A stretch of DNA of 64,000 nt from CAWCDJ01 sp963794265 (GCA_963794265.1 CAWCDJ010000006.1:18958-82957); one strand, 5' to 3'. Counted from the stretch's first letter, positions 41,402-50,514 are shown. The notes: generated by a model not told the origin, from the letters alone. Program-made: numbers and translations.

Positions 41402-42877
41402 CTAAACGATTCCGAGCTGCCGGACTGCCTCGCCCGCGCCGCGAAGGTTCGGCAGCTTCATCTCCGAGTATTTCCGCGAGAGGATGACGCCGTCGGAGCC
41501 GGCGCGAAATGCCGCGAGCACCGCGTCGCGTGTGCTCTCCGGCGATGACTTGCTGGAATCGGCGGATGTCGGGATGTCGATGTCGATTCCAGGCCAGAGC
41601 TTAGTGGCGGTGCCGGTCAGCGCCTCGCGCGCCCGCTTCGCTTCACGGTAGACGTAATCCGAAGAGAGGCCGGTCCGGGCAATTTCGGAGAGCGGCTTTT
41701 CGTTGCGATAGTCGAGCACGCGATAGTGGAAATCGAGCAACTCCTGCCCGGGAACATCCGCGTAGATTGTGTGTCCGACGCTGCGGATGTAGCTGGCGAG
41801 CCGCTCGCCCCCGCAGTTGTGGTACATCACCATTTTCAGGAAATCCGAATGGGGGCTCAATGCGGAAAGGTCCTGTTCGGAGCGGTAGATCGGATTGAAA
41901 GAGTTGTTGTGCCAGATGTGCCAGCCGATACCGATCGAGGGCTTCACTTCCTTCACGCGGCGGTGCATGGCGGCGTAGGTTTCGCGCAGGCTATCCGTCC
42001 ACAGCGTCTCCCAGGCGAGCAATTCCGGGTAGCGCAGCAGCAGACGCCAAAGGGTGACGTAATAGCCATCCACGGGGCGGCGCGATTGGCGGGCGTTCCC
42101 AACAAACTCCAGCAGGGCGGTGAACCCGCGGCGCGCCTTTTCGGGATCGACGCCGCGTTCGCGCGCCTTTTTCTCACAGAACGGGCAGAAGCAGGTGACG
42201 CTTCCGGGGTCCCCGGGACCGCCGCCGTGGGATGCCCCCAAGGCATTCGAAAATGCGCCCTGCCGCTCCGATCCCCACATGATGCCGTCAATCTCGTAAG
42301 AGCGCGCGTAGTCCTCGACCATGCCGAGGAGCCAGTTGCGATAGTTGGGATTGTTGAAGCAGAGCGTTCCGGCGTTGCGGCCGTTGAAGGATCTTTCCTG
42401 CGCCTCCGCGATGCCCGGGACGTCGCCGCGCCAGACATCCTCAAACCAGCAGATCGTCTTCATCCCGCGCTTGCGGGCGGAGGGCAGCACCGCTTCGAGC
42501 ACGTCATAGTCGCCGAATTCGGGCGCGCGGAAATCGCGGATCGACGTATCGCGGAAATACTGCGGATGTACCCGGGTGTAGGCGCCGCCGTGGAAGGTCG
42601 TGGAGTCGTACTCCTGCTTGCCATGGTCGGGGAGCGGCTGTCCCGGCACCTGCCGGCCGGCAATGCCGCGTCCGTATGTAAATGTGGCGAGGAAGAGCGT
42701 GTTGATGCGGGCCGCTTCCTGGAAGGTATCGAGCACCTTTTCCACGCCTTCGTCTGCGAACGAGACCGCGCCCACCTGAATGCCGATCATGCGCGGATCG
42801 GGTGCGGCGTTTGCCGGTAATGCCGTGGCGGCCAGCGCCCCCGCGGCGGTCTGCTGAAGAAAGTCTCTGCGGTTCAT
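41402..42877 (-). CDS. Tat-exported putative TIM-barrel glycoside hydrolase-like protein
   Basis: A 491-residue product. 'NRRDFLQQTAAGALAATAL' is a twin-arginine signal. The body has TIM-barrel features: 'RGMKTICWFEDVWRGD', 'YEIDGIMWGSERQGAF', 'GIGWHIWHNNSFNP' and 'SDGVILSRKYSEMKLPN'. A Cys pair 'CFCPFCEKKA' may bind metal. The layout resembles uncharacterised GH-like families in acidobacteria that process polysaccharide; the substrate is not known. It lies 46 bases downstream of a small exported-protein gene. Confidence 0.7.
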   Translation of the reverse strand: MNRRDFLQQTAAGALAATALPANAAPDPRMIGIQVGAVSFADEGVEKVLDTFQEAARINTLFLATFTYGRGIAGRQVPGQPLPDHGKQEYDSTTFHGGAYTRVHPQYFRDTSIRDFRAPEFGDYDVLEAVLPSARKRGMKTICWFEDVWRGDVPGIAEAQERSFNGRNAGTLCFNNPNYRNWLLGMVEDYARSYEIDGIMWGSERQGAFSNALGASHGGGPGDPGSVTCFCPFCEKKARERGVDPEKARRGFTALLEFVGNARQSRRPVDGYYVTLWRLLLRYPELLAWETLWTDSLRETYAAMHRRVKEVKPSIGIGWHIWHNNSFNPIYRSEQDLSALSPHSDFLKMVMYHNCGGERLASYIRSVGHTIYADVPGQELLDFHYRVLDYRNEKPLSEIARTGLSSDYVYREAKRAREALTGTATKLWPGIDIDIPTSADSSKSSPESTRDAVLAAFRAGSDGVILSRKYSEMKLPNLRGAGEAVRQLGIV

Positions 42878-42923
42878 AGCGGAATCTTGATGCTAGCGGA
42901 TTCCGCGCTCCGGGAGAAGGCGG

Positions 42924-43292
42924 CTACCGGGAACAGGGCGGGGCGGGCAGCGAACCGGGAATGCCGCCTTCCGCCGGTTTGCCCGTGCCCGGCAAAATCA
43001 TGCGCTCGTCCACGTGCGCAGGGAGCTGTGCTTCGAGCAGTCCGATCGAACAGACTGCGGCTTTCATTACCACACGCACGGGTGCTACGGGGCGGGGAGC
43101 GGGAAGCTGCAGGAACGGCCGCTCCGGCGGCTTTACGCCTCCGGTCAGCGTGCCTCCAATGCCGTTCCGGATTGCATTCCGCAGGTTCTGTTCACCGACG
43201 AACCCGCGGCTGTTCGGCGCGGCCCCACCCACCTGCGCCGCAATCATCGGAGCGGTGGAGAGGAACGCAACTGCCAGGCACCAGCGGATCAT
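42924..43292 (-). CDS. Small exported hypothetical protein
   Basis: A 122-residue product. The start ATG 43292 gives a normal signal peptide ('WCLAVAFLSTAPMIAAQ'); the frame extends upstream without a better start. The mature protein is Pro/Gly-rich with two Cys residues ('AVCSIGLL' and the C-terminal 'APPCSR') that could form a disulfide. No family is recognised. It probably shares a transcript with the hydrolase-like gene downstream. Confidence 0.5.
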   Translation of the reverse strand: MIRWCLAVAFLSTAPMIAAQVGGAAPNSRGFVGEQNLRNAIRNGIGGTLTGGVKPPERPFLQLPAPRPVAPVRVVMKAAVCSIGLLEAQLPAHVDERMILPGTGKPAEGGIPGSLPAPPCSR

Positions 43293-43335
43293 TTCAGCCT
43301 GAATGATACGCCTTTTATACACGCCCGTGAAGGGT

Positions 43336-44082
43336 CTATCCCCACGTCCAGTAGAGGCCTGTGTACGCAACGGTTTCGCGCTGGCCCGCGAAGCTGTGCC
43401 CGATCATGAAGAGCCACTGAAACCCGGGCTTGCGGAAATAGTAATAGCCGCCGAAATCGACGAGCGTGGAGGATTCGGTGCTGAGTGCGGCCGGGCCCTC
43501 CGCTCCGTGCTCGAAAATCTCGCCGCCCAGTGTCCATTTCTTTCCGATATCCCTCTGCAGCAGCCAGCCGGCGAACTGGTAGTTGCGCATGCCCGGAGCG
43601 TGGTTTACCACCATGCCGCCGCCCCCGTAGGTGGTCCACGGCCCGACACTCTTCTGGATCCAGAGCGGCAGGCGGTACCAGGTACGGCCGTTCCCCAGGC
43701 CGGTCTGCGCGCTTCCGGTCGCCAGTTCGACCATCGGGAAGGTGCCGACTTCGGGCCGGTGTTTGGTTTCGTGAATGAACCGGTACTTCACTCCGAGTTC
43801 CGTGTCACCGATGCCGAACGCCGCCGGGCCTCCGGGGCTCCAGGCCTCGGCCGCGGGCACGATAACGTGCAGTTGGACGTCCGGCACGACGCCGTAATTG
43901 ACTTCGAGGGCGGGTCCAAAGGCCGCGCCGCCCACGTGCGTTGCGTCGCACGCCGCGAAAGAATAGACCTCCCAGTGGTGGAACTCGACCGGTTCCGGAT
44001 CGTCGGTTTGAAATGGAGGTCCCGCGAGGGCTCCGCTCGCGAGGGCAAGCAAAAGCGATGCGGCTCGCAGCCGCGAGATCAC
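43336..44082 (-). CDS. Exported outer-membrane beta-barrel-like protein (MetA-type)
   Basis: A 248-residue product. The GTG start at 44082 overlaps the stop of the LssY_C gene (GTGA). A signal peptide ('ASLLLALASGALAGPP') is followed by 'FQTDDPEPVEFHHWEVY' and alternating beta-strands ('DTELGVKYRFIHE', 'YGGGGMVVNHA', 'LVDFGGYYYFRKPGF') ending in 'YTGLYWTWG'. This resembles the phenol-degradation MetA/transporter-like outer-membrane family. Its role in this operon is unknown. Confidence 0.6.
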   Translation of the reverse strand: MISRLRAASLLLALASGALAGPPFQTDDPEPVEFHHWEVYSFAACDATHVGGAAFGPALEVNYGVVPDVQLHVIVPAAEAWSPGGPAAFGIGDTELGVKYRFIHETKHRPEVGTFPMVELATGSAQTGLGNGRTWYRLPLWIQKSVGPWTTYGGGGMVVNHAPGMRNYQFAGWLLQRDIGKKWTLGGEIFEHGAEGPAALSTESSTLVDFGGYYYFRKPGFQWLFMIGHSFAGQRETVAYTGLYWTWG

Positions 44083-45305
44083 TTCAGCACCAGCACGGCG
44101 ACGCGCCCATCGGTTTCGAGGTTGTCGCCGGTCGCGTTATGGCCGTGCTGAGGTACTTTAGGCCGCTCCACGAGTTCGACGGACTGCACCTTCCCGGTGA
44201 ACAGCAGGTCGTTGACCACCTTGGCGCGTTCGCGGTCGATCTGCGGGTCGATTTTGTGAATGAAGGTGCGGTTCTCCTCGGAAAAGCTGATGCCGGTGTC
44301 ATGCGTGGCGGCAACCGCCCAGACAGGCTGTCCCTGAAACGTGGACGGCCGGCGCCATACGCGCAGGTGGTGCCGTGAGGAGAAGGTGTTGTTCAGCTTT
44401 TCGAAGACGATGTCCGGCGGTTTCCCGTCGAGCATCAGAATCGATACCGGGGCCTCTTTGTAGCCGCGGTTTTCGGCCAGCGCTTTGAAGGTTTCGAACT
44501 TCGCTTCGGTGGTGAGGCCCGACGCCACGCTCCAACCCGCGGCCGTGAACGTCTGGCGGACCTGGTCTTCCGAGCCGATGAGCAGCAGGTTAGTAATGTC
44601 GGAAGGCTTCGGCGGGTCCTGGGCTATGGTCTGGAACGGCTCGCCGTCCACGAGCCGGGCGAGCGCCGCCTCGTCGGAGACGGGTTGCAGTTGGGCTGCA
44701 GGTCCCGGGGAACTGGGGCCTGCCACGCTCAGGGGGGCGGTGAGCTTCGCGGTCAGATCGACGCCGGCATCATAGGCTATCCCGCTTTCCGCGGGCTTCA
44801 AGATGGCCTTTTTCGCGGTGTTCAGGATATCGGCAAATTCGGCGTACTTATCGGCCACCTTGGCGATGCCCGCGTCGAGCCTGCCGGTGATCGTTTCCGA
44901 GGCCAGGATGCCGTTGATCTGCCCCTGGTCGTCCACGGTTTCGCGCGCATTGTCGATCGCCGAGACACGCGCGACGCAGGTGAGCTTCCTGCCGTCGAAT
45001 TCGATGCCGGTGAAGGAGAGCAGAAGAATCGAGCGTTCATCCCCTTTCGAGGATTGCGTGACCTTCTCGACCTTGCCGTGCATCAGCGCGCCGGCGGGAA
45101 TCACGAACTGGCCGTCCACCATGACGGGGGAGACCACCACTGTCTCGACAGCGTCGTTGACCTTCGCGGTGGCACTCGAAAGCTTGTCTTTGAGGCGGAT
45201 CTGAATTTCGGTTCCGGCGGGAATCTGTAGCGCCGCCAGCGCGAGGGCCGGCAGCAGCAGCGCCGCGAAACTACTTCTTTTCGGAAATCTCCGTAATAGG
45301 GCCAT
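44079..45305 (-). CDS. Exported protein with LssY C-terminal domain
   Basis: A 408-residue product; ATG 45305 ('MALLRRFPKRSSF') begins a clear signal peptide. Residues about 30-100 form a beta module ('IPAGTEIQIRLKDKLSSATAKVND') seen in exported proteins that buffer conjugation or secretion components. The C-terminal domain, about 230-400, has 'NLLLIGSEDQVRQTFTAAGW', 'RHHLRVWR', 'VWAVAATHDTGI' and 'IHKIDPQIDRERAKVV', the LssY_C signature. It overlaps the upstream gene by 35 bases and the downstream one by 4. Its substrate or partner is unknown. Confidence 0.75.
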   Translation of the reverse strand: MALLRRFPKRSSFAALLLPALALAALQIPAGTEIQIRLKDKLSSATAKVNDAVETVVVSPVMVDGQFVIPAGALMHGKVEKVTQSSKGDERSILLLSFTGIEFDGRKLTCVARVSAIDNARETVDDQGQINGILASETITGRLDAGIAKVADKYAEFADILNTAKKAILKPAESGIAYDAGVDLTAKLTAPLSVAGPSSPGPAAQLQPVSDEAALARLVDGEPFQTIAQDPPKPSDITNLLLIGSEDQVRQTFTAAGWSVASGLTTEAKFETFKALAENRGYKEAPVSILMLDGKPPDIVFEKLNNTFSSRHHLRVWRRPSTFQGQPVWAVAATHDTGISFSEENRTFIHKIDPQIDRERAKVVNDLLFTGKVQSVELVERPKVPQHGHNATGDNLETDGRVAVLVLK

Positions 45306-45762
45306 CGACGTCCTCAATTCGCAAAAACAGGCGTTTGCGCGATTCGAGTCGCGAGTCCGGTACTTCGAACCGCGCCGCAACCATGCGGTCCTCCGAGCTG
45401 TGGGCCGGTATGTTCTCCTCAGTCACCAGGGTCCGGTTGAACTTCTGGCCGAGCAGCGGCACGCCTTCGAAAAGCCGCTGGGCATCCATTTCGGACACCG
45501 TGGTGCCTGCGATCTGGTTGCCGTCCGGCTCTTCCATCATGACGGTGACGGTGCGAACCACGAACCTCACGTAAGAGGGGTTCGCGAAACGGAAATCGAC
45601 CACGGCCACCGAACTGCGGTCGTCCAGGGGAGCGGTGCGGACCTTCAGGACTTCGCCCGCGAGGCCCACGCGCGCCCCGCGCTGCATGTAAAGAACCACG
45701 CCGATAATCACCGCAATGACGGCAATTCCGATTGCGAATGAAGCGGCAAAACGATTACGCAT
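45271..45762 (-). CDS. Membrane-anchored hypothetical protein
   Basis: A 163-residue product from ATG 45762 with 'agaggtaagaa' upstream. One N-terminal membrane segment ('FAIGIAVIAVIIGVVLYM') leads to an extracytoplasmic beta-sandwich-like domain ('SVAVVDFRFANPSYVRFVVRTVTV', 'LFLRIEDVDGPITEI') that resembles LEA14/FN3-type modules. It starts 15 bases after the isomerase gene and its 3' end overlaps the LssY_C gene, so it belongs to a four-gene operon (45778-46710, this gene, LssY_C, MetA-like). Confidence 0.6.
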   Translation of the reverse strand: MRNRFAASFAIGIAVIAVIIGVVLYMQRGARVGLAGEVLKVRTAPLDDRSSVAVVDFRFANPSYVRFVVRTVTVMMEEPDGNQIAGTTVSEMDAQRLFEGVPLLGQKFNRTLVTEENIPAHSSEDRMVAARFEVPDSRLESRKRLFLRIEDVDGPITEISEKK

Positions 45763-45777
45763 TTCTTACCTCTGATT

Positions 45778-46710
45778 TCAGGACAATTCGCCGACGATCC
45801 GAAGAATCTCTTCCATGGACGTGTGAGCCGCCTGGATGAGGGTGCCGTCGAAGATGTGGGTCTCGAGCCCGACCTTGTGCTTGTAGCCGTCTCGCTCGAG
45901 AGCTTCGAAAATGGCCTTCCAGTCTTCCTTTTCGGGGCTCGACGGCATCACTCCCTTGCCCTTGATCTGGAGGTTCAGCATCCGCTTCTTCGGCAACAGC
46001 GAATAACCGTCCGGATAGGAAGTCTCTTTTCCATAGGCGTTGTGCGGGTCCCAGTTGAAGCCTACCCACTTCGAGGGAATCAGCTTCATGATTGCGGGAA
46101 GTTCGGCGGAGAGCGCGACATTCTGCGACCCCTCGTTTTCGATCAGCAGGAACACCTTTTCCTTTTCCGCGACCGCCGCCATTTCGCTGCCGATCGTTTC
46201 CGCAATGCGGGGGTAGACCGACTCGGGCTCGGCGATGCGGCTGCCCGTGAAGACTCTCAACTTGTCGCAGCCCATGATCTGGGCGCAGCGGATGGCCTTG
46301 TGCAGGTCGTCCATCCGGCGGTCCCATCGCGCCTTTTCGGACGCCACGCGGCGCTCGTGCCCTTCGGGTGTTTCGGGGCGGCGGCGGACCGGTTCCATGC
46401 CGGGCCACGCGAACTTCAGCAGGCTGGTGTTGACGAACGAAACTTTCAAGCCCTCCTTTTGGAAGCGCAAGGCGTCGGCCCGGATCTCCGCCTCGGTCAG
46501 CTGGAAGTATTCCTTGCGGGTTTCGGCGCGCCGGTCGCGGATCTCGACGAAGCTCAAGCCGTACTGGTGGGCGAAGGCAATGGAGTCGTCGGTGGTGTTG
46601 CCGATCTCGTCCGTAATCGCGCTGATCCGGGATTTATCGAAACGGCTGCGCGCCCAAAGGGGACCCGCGGCACATGCCGCGCCGGCGGCGAGCATCTCTC
46701 TCCTGGTCAT
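45778..46710 (-). CDS. Sugar phosphate isomerase/epimerase-like protein (Tat-type leader)
   Basis: A 310-residue product. 'TRREMLAAGAACAAG' is a twin-arginine-type leader. The TIM barrel follows: 'ITDEIGNTTDDSIAFAHQYGLSFVEIRD' in outline, 'LRVFTGSRIAEPE', 'FLLIENEGSQNVALSAEL', 'VGFNWDPHNAYG', 'MLNLQIKGKG' and 'KVGLETHIFDG', with the usual metal-binding Glu, Asp, His and Glu. It heads the operon with the LssY_C gene. It is divergent from the macro-domain gene by 20 bases. Confidence 0.82.
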   Translation of the reverse strand: MTRREMLAAGAACAAGPLWARSRFDKSRISAITDEIGNTTDDSIAFAHQYGLSFVEIRDRRAETRKEYFQLTEAEIRADALRFQKEGLKVSFVNTSLLKFAWPGMEPVRRRPETPEGHERRVASEKARWDRRMDDLHKAIRCAQIMGCDKLRVFTGSRIAEPESVYPRIAETIGSEMAAVAEKEKVFLLIENEGSQNVALSAELPAIMKLIPSKWVGFNWDPHNAYGKETSYPDGYSLLPKKRMLNLQIKGKGVMPSSPEKEDWKAIFEALERDGYKHKVGLETHIFDGTLIQAAHTSMEEILRIVGELS

Positions 46711-46730
46711 AAATTGATTGTAATAGAGCT

Positions 46731-47291
46731 ATGGAGTGGACGAGTAAAAGCGGCCGGAAGATCCTGCTGAGAGAGGGCGACATCACGAGGGTGACGGCGG
46801 ACGCGATCGTCAACGCGGCCAATTCGGCGCTGGCGGGCGGCGGCGGAGTGGATGGCGCGATCCACCGCGCCGGAGGTCCGGAGATTATGCGGGAGTTGGA
46901 CGGCATCCGGCGGGAAATCGGCCGGTGTGCGACCGGCGGCGCCGTTGCCACCGGCGCGGGCAAGCTACCCGCCAGGCACGTATTCCACACGGTCGGGCCG
47001 GTGTACCGGGATGGGCTTCATGGCGAGCCGGAACTGCTGGGCGGATGCTACCGGACCTGTCTCGGGCTGGCGGAAGAGCGCGGCGTCAGGGTCATCAGCT
47101 TCCCGGCGATTAGCACGGGCGTCTACGGCTATCCCGCGAAACCGGCGGCGGAGATTGCGCTGCGCGAGGTGAAAGCGCACCTCGACGATCCGCGGGCCAC
47201 GGTGGAGGCCGTCATCTTCGTACTTTTCGGACAGCCCGCCTACACGGTTTACGCGGATCTTCTGAACGACTCGACTAAGCTAAAAGAATGA
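46731..47291 (+). CDS. Macro-domain protein (ADP-ribose / O-acetyl-ADP-ribose hydrolase-like)
   Basis: A 186-residue single macro domain. 'ADAIVNAANSALAGGGGVDGAIHRAGG' (outlined: NAAN, GGGGVDGAIH) and 'FPAISTGVYGYP' are the MacroD/YmdB-type ADP-ribose-binding motifs with catalytic Asn and Asp. Such enzymes remove ADP-ribose or its acetyl ester from proteins or nucleic acids in the cytoplasm. Its TGA overlaps the ATG of the iron-exporter gene (ATGA), an unexpected coupling. Confidence 0.9.
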   Translation: MEWTSKSGRKILLREGDITRVTADAIVNAANSALAGGGGVDGAIHRAGGPEIMRELDGIRREIGRCATGGAVATGAGKLPARHVFHTVGPVYRDGLHGEPELLGGCYRTCLGLAEERGVRVISFPAISTGVYGYPAKPAAEIALREVKAHLDDPRATVEAVIFVLFGQPAYTVYADLLNDSTKLKE

Positions 47292-48245
47292 CGAACTTCG
47301 ACGTCCTTACCGAGCGAGAGGTTCTGGCCCTCGCCATCTCACTCGAAGAGGAAGACGAGCGTGTCTACGCCGATTATGCCGAAGGCCTGCGCGAGAACTA
47401 TCCCGGCTCGGCTGCGGTATTCGAAGGGATGCGGGACGAAGAGGCGAGTCACCGGCGCCGCCTGATCGAGCTCTACCGTAAGCGCTTCGGCGACCACATC
47501 CCGCTGATACGGCGGCAGGATGTGAAAGGCTTCGTGCAGCGGCGCCCGGTCTGGCTGACGCGTCCGCTGGGGCTCGAAGAATGTTCGCAAACAGGTGGGG
47601 GCGATGGAGATGGAAATCCGCCGCTTCTACGAATGTGCGGCGCAGCGTTCCCAGGATGCGCGCACTCGCCAACTTCTGGACGACCTGGCAGCGGAGGAGC
47701 GCTCCCACGAATATCGAGCCGAGCGCCTGCAGCATGAGGCGTTGCCGCCGCAGGTGCAGGAACAGGAAGAACAGGCCAAGCGGCGGCTTTTTCTGCTCCA
47801 GGTGGTGCAGCCGGGGCTGGTAGGGCTGATGGACGGTTCGGTCTCCACGCTGGCGCCGGTATTCGCCGCGGCACTGGCGACGCGGAGCAGCTGGGATGCA
47901 TTCCTCGTAGGGCTTGCCGCATCCCTCGGCGCGGGCATCAGCATGGGGTTTGCGGAAGCCCTCTCGGACGACGGCACGCTGACCGGCCGCGGCCATCCAT
48001 GGATGCGGGGCCTGATCACCGGCCTTATGACCACGCTCGGAGGCATCGGGCATACCGTCCCGTTCCTCGTGCCGGACTTCCAGATCGCTTTGTATGCGGC
48101 CGTGGGCGTGGTCGTCATCGAACTCGGGGCGATCACCTGGATCCGCCAGCATTACATGGAGACGCCGCCGCTTACCGCGGCGGTCCAGGTCGGCGTGGGC
48201 GGGGCGCTGGTGTTCCTGACAGGTCTCCTCATCGGCAGTTCCTGA
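47288..48245 (+). pseudogene. mbfA: MbfA-like iron exporter (rubrerythrin + VIT1), one-base frameshift
   Basis: The first frame reads a rubrerythrin-type di-iron domain ('ISLEEEDERVYADYAEGL', 'EEASHRRRLIELYRKRF') up to 'LTRPLGLEE'. An extra T at about 47582 shifts the frame; the next frame continues 'VRKQVGAMEMEIRRFYE', 'AAEERSHEYRAERL' and a VIT1-type membrane domain ('GLMDGSVSTLAPVFAAAL', 'AGISMGFAEALSDDG', 'GIGHTVPFLV'). The full span is a multiple of three plus one, so one base deletion restores a 318-residue protein. MbfA proteins export iron across the inner membrane. It is either a decayed gene or a base error. Confidence 0.85.
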
Positions 48246-48422
48246 CCCGGGAACGTGAGCAAGCGTACATAGTGCTATTCCCAACGATATAGCGATAAAC
48301 GTGCGATCTGCAACGTTTCAAAACGGAAACGATTTTAATGGAGAAAATTTGTAGTCTCGCCGAACAAAGCAAGTCTGGCGGTGCTATATTTGCTCTTTTA
48401 CGGCACGCCCCCGGAAGTATCG

Positions 48423-48662
48423 ATGCACTACAACTGTCAGGAATGTACGCGCTTGTGGAACGAATATGCCCTGGCCACCCGGCACTACCTGAAGGTGGAG
48501 GGAAAGCTTCGGATGGCGACGGACGCCCGGGATGAGCCGGCAATTCGACAACTCTCCCTTCTCGTCAACCGGGCCGCGGATGAGCGGTCCAAGCTGAAAA
48601 CGGAAATCGACTTCCACGAGAAGAACAGGCTCGCGATGTACGCACACGCCGGTCCGGCCTGA
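48423..48662 (+). CDS. Small conserved-looking hypothetical protein with N-terminal CxxC
   Basis: A 79-residue product starting at ATG 48423 ('MHYNCQECTRLWNEYALATRHYL', shown in part); the frame extends 14 codons upstream but composition and the CxxC start support this ATG. The N-terminal CxxC is followed by two helices ('DEPAIRQLSLLVNRAADERSKLKTEI', in part). I have seen similar small proteins in acidobacterial genomes but know no function. It is convergent with the 403-residue gene and stops 4 bases before that gene's stop. Confidence 0.5.
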   Translation: MHYNCQECTRLWNEYALATRHYLKVEGKLRMATDARDEPAIRQLSLLVNRAADERSKLKTEIDFHEKNRLAMYAHAGPA

Positions 48663-48665
48663 CGC

Positions 48666-49877
48666 CTAACCGCAGAGCCCGCGGACCTGCTCCGTCCATG
48701 CCTCCAGCGAGGAATGAATGGCGCGCCGCAAAAAGGATGCGCGGAGTTCCCGCAGGTCCGGCAGTTTTCGCGCTCCAATGGCGTAGCGGCGAGACTTAGG
48801 CTGCAGTTCCAGCGAGTCGTCCGGGAGGTAAACCGGCTCGCGCCGGAAATTCACCAGGGCCAGTCCGCGCGTGAGGCGCTCGGCCGTGCCCTCCGCCGTC
48901 TCGCCGGATCTGAAGAAATAGGTTGCCCGCCCGGATCCGGTAGTCGCTTCCCAAGCCAGCACCGTTTTCCCCGCAATCGGGAAGAAGAACCAAAAGAAAA
49001 GCGGCGGCTGGCTGTCTCCCGGCTGCCCGGCAGGCTCGCCGCTCTCGTCTTCGGCCGGTTCTTCGTCCTCGCGGATAAACTTGAAACCGGTCATCAAGGC
49101 GTTTGGCACGGACTTGGCCCGCAGCGCCTCGAAATAAGGCTTCAACGGTTCATCGACGGCGCGCGCGACGAGAGCTTCGGGGAGTTTGGGGTGGATCGCG
49201 GCCATCGCGGCGAGGCTCACGGTCCGGCCTTCGGGCATCAGCTTTGTCAGCCTTTGAAGCTGGTCGGGATTCAGGAACGGGAACGTCCGGTGCAGCGCCT
49301 CGGCGGTGTGGGTGCGGATCCCGTCGAGCATCTCTCCCAGCCGGCCGCGAAATTCATCTGTCTTTTTCGCCAGTTTCGAGATGACGAGTTGGCGGGTGCC
49401 GGAAGCCAGGTTCAGGGCGTAGGTGGAATCGTCGAACCTGGCCGAGTCGATTTCGGCGAGGCGCCACTGTACCGGAAGGCCGGACAAAGGGAGTATGGCG
49501 AGATTGCTCCGGTAAAGCCGGATCTGCGAGTTCGTGCCATTCACGGCGCCTTCGTAGCGCCCCACCTCTTCCAGGTCTTCGAGCAGCAGGCAGCGCACGG
49601 TGCGGTCGCGCCACGCGGCGAGGAGTTCCCCGGCCATGCGGGCGAAGGCTGCGCCGAACTGGCGCAATTCGATCCGGTTCCCCGTGAACAGCGTCAGCAC
49701 GATGCTCCACTCGGCGGGCGCTACGCAATCCACGTCTCCCAGGTCGAACGCCAGAGCATCGCCGCCGGACGGGGTGACGATGCACGTTTCCTCGTCGAAG
49801 CTTACCTGGCAGGAACCCTGGTTCAGCGATGCGCCGCCGGAGTCCAGGTATTGAAATTTCCCCGAATACGCGGGCAC
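48666..49877 (-). CDS. Hypothetical soluble protein
   Basis: A 403-residue product from ATG 49877, 4 bases after the stop of the zinc-ribbon gene, so the two form an operon. The N-terminal part is beta-rich ('GSCQVSFDEETCIVTPSGG', 'WSIVLTLFTGNRIELRQFG') and may be PH-like. A helical middle ('RGRLGEMLDGIRTHTAEAL') is followed by a region with 'FFWFFFPIAGKTVLAWEATTGSGRATYFF' (quoted in parts: 'FFWFFFPI', 'LAWEATTGSGRATYFF') that looks like another beta domain. No family is recognised. Confidence 0.6.
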   Translation of the reverse strand: MPAYSGKFQYLDSGGASLNQGSCQVSFDEETCIVTPSGGDALAFDLGDVDCVAPAEWSIVLTLFTGNRIELRQFGAAFARMAGELLAAWRDRTVRCLLLEDLEEVGRYEGAVNGTNSQIRLYRSNLAILPLSGLPVQWRLAEIDSARFDDSTYALNLASGTRQLVISKLAKKTDEFRGRLGEMLDGIRTHTAEALHRTFPFLNPDQLQRLTKLMPEGRTVSLAAMAAIHPKLPEALVARAVDEPLKPYFEALRAKSVPNALMTGFKFIREDEEPAEDESGEPAGQPGDSQPPLFFWFFFPIAGKTVLAWEATTGSGRATYFFRSGETAEGTAERLTRGLALVNFRREPVYLPDDSLELQPKSRRYAIGARKLPDLRELRASFLRRAIHSSLEAWTEQVRGLCG

Positions 49878-49881
49878 GGCG

Positions 49882-50514
49882 TCAGGCCATCTTGTTGCCG
49901 CATTCCGGGCAGAACTTGGCGCCGCCTTCGACGGTGGTGCCGCAACGCGGGCATTCGTTCTTGGGCCGGAGGGGCTTGCCGCACTCGGGACAGAACTTCG
50001 ACCCCTGGGTGCGTGCCCCGCAACCGGGGCAAAGGGCGGTCGCTTCGGCGGTGAGGTTGATTCCCTTGGTAAGATCCTGCTCGGTCAACTTCTGGCGGAT
50101 CTGGTCCACCGTGGTATGCACTTGCGCGGAGGCAAGTTCGGTATCGATGTCCGGGGCGCATTCGTAGCAGAGCATGCGCTGGGCGTTCCAGCAGGTTGCC
50201 TGGCAGACCCATTTACTGCACCGCGGGCACTGCCGGAAATGGGGCCTGGCCTCCTCCACCGCCCCGCGGAACGCATGATCATGCCCGGGACCCTGCACCG
50301 CCCGCTCGATCTCGTAAGTCGACGAGCCCACGGACCCGAGCACGCCCCCGAAGAGGTTGCTCACCGTGCGGAGCGCGCTTCCGGCCATCCCCACCGCGGA
50401 GGCCTGGAACATCGTCATAAAACCGTTCCCGCAGCGATCGCAGAAAAACTCGAATTGATATCCCTTGTCCGTCGAGTGATCGTTGTGGTTGCGCGTGAAC
50501 TGGATAAGACCCAT
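49882..50514 (-). CDS. Zinc-ribbon protein, N-terminal Cys cluster and C-terminal double zinc ribbon
   Basis: A 210-residue product. The start ATG 50514 has AGGAG 6 bases upstream; the frame is open far upstream but without a better site. 'FFCDRCGNGF' forms an N-terminal knuckle, 'CPRCSKWVCQATC' a middle cluster, and three CxxC knuckles at the C-terminus ('LCPGCGARTQGSKFCPECG', 'CPRCGTTVEGGAKFCPECG') form a double zinc ribbon. It may be an adaptor binding the product of the downstream gene. Function is unknown. Confidence 0.7.
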   Translation of the reverse strand: MGLIQFTRNHNDHSTDKGYQFEFFCDRCGNGFMTMFQASAVGMAGSALRTVSNLFGGVLGSVGSSTYEIERAVQGPGHDHAFRGAVEEARPHFRQCPRCSKWVCQATCWNAQRMLCYECAPDIDTELASAQVHTTVDQIRQKLTEQDLTKGINLTAEATALCPGCGARTQGSKFCPECGKPLRPKNECPRCGTTVEGGAKFCPECGNKMA

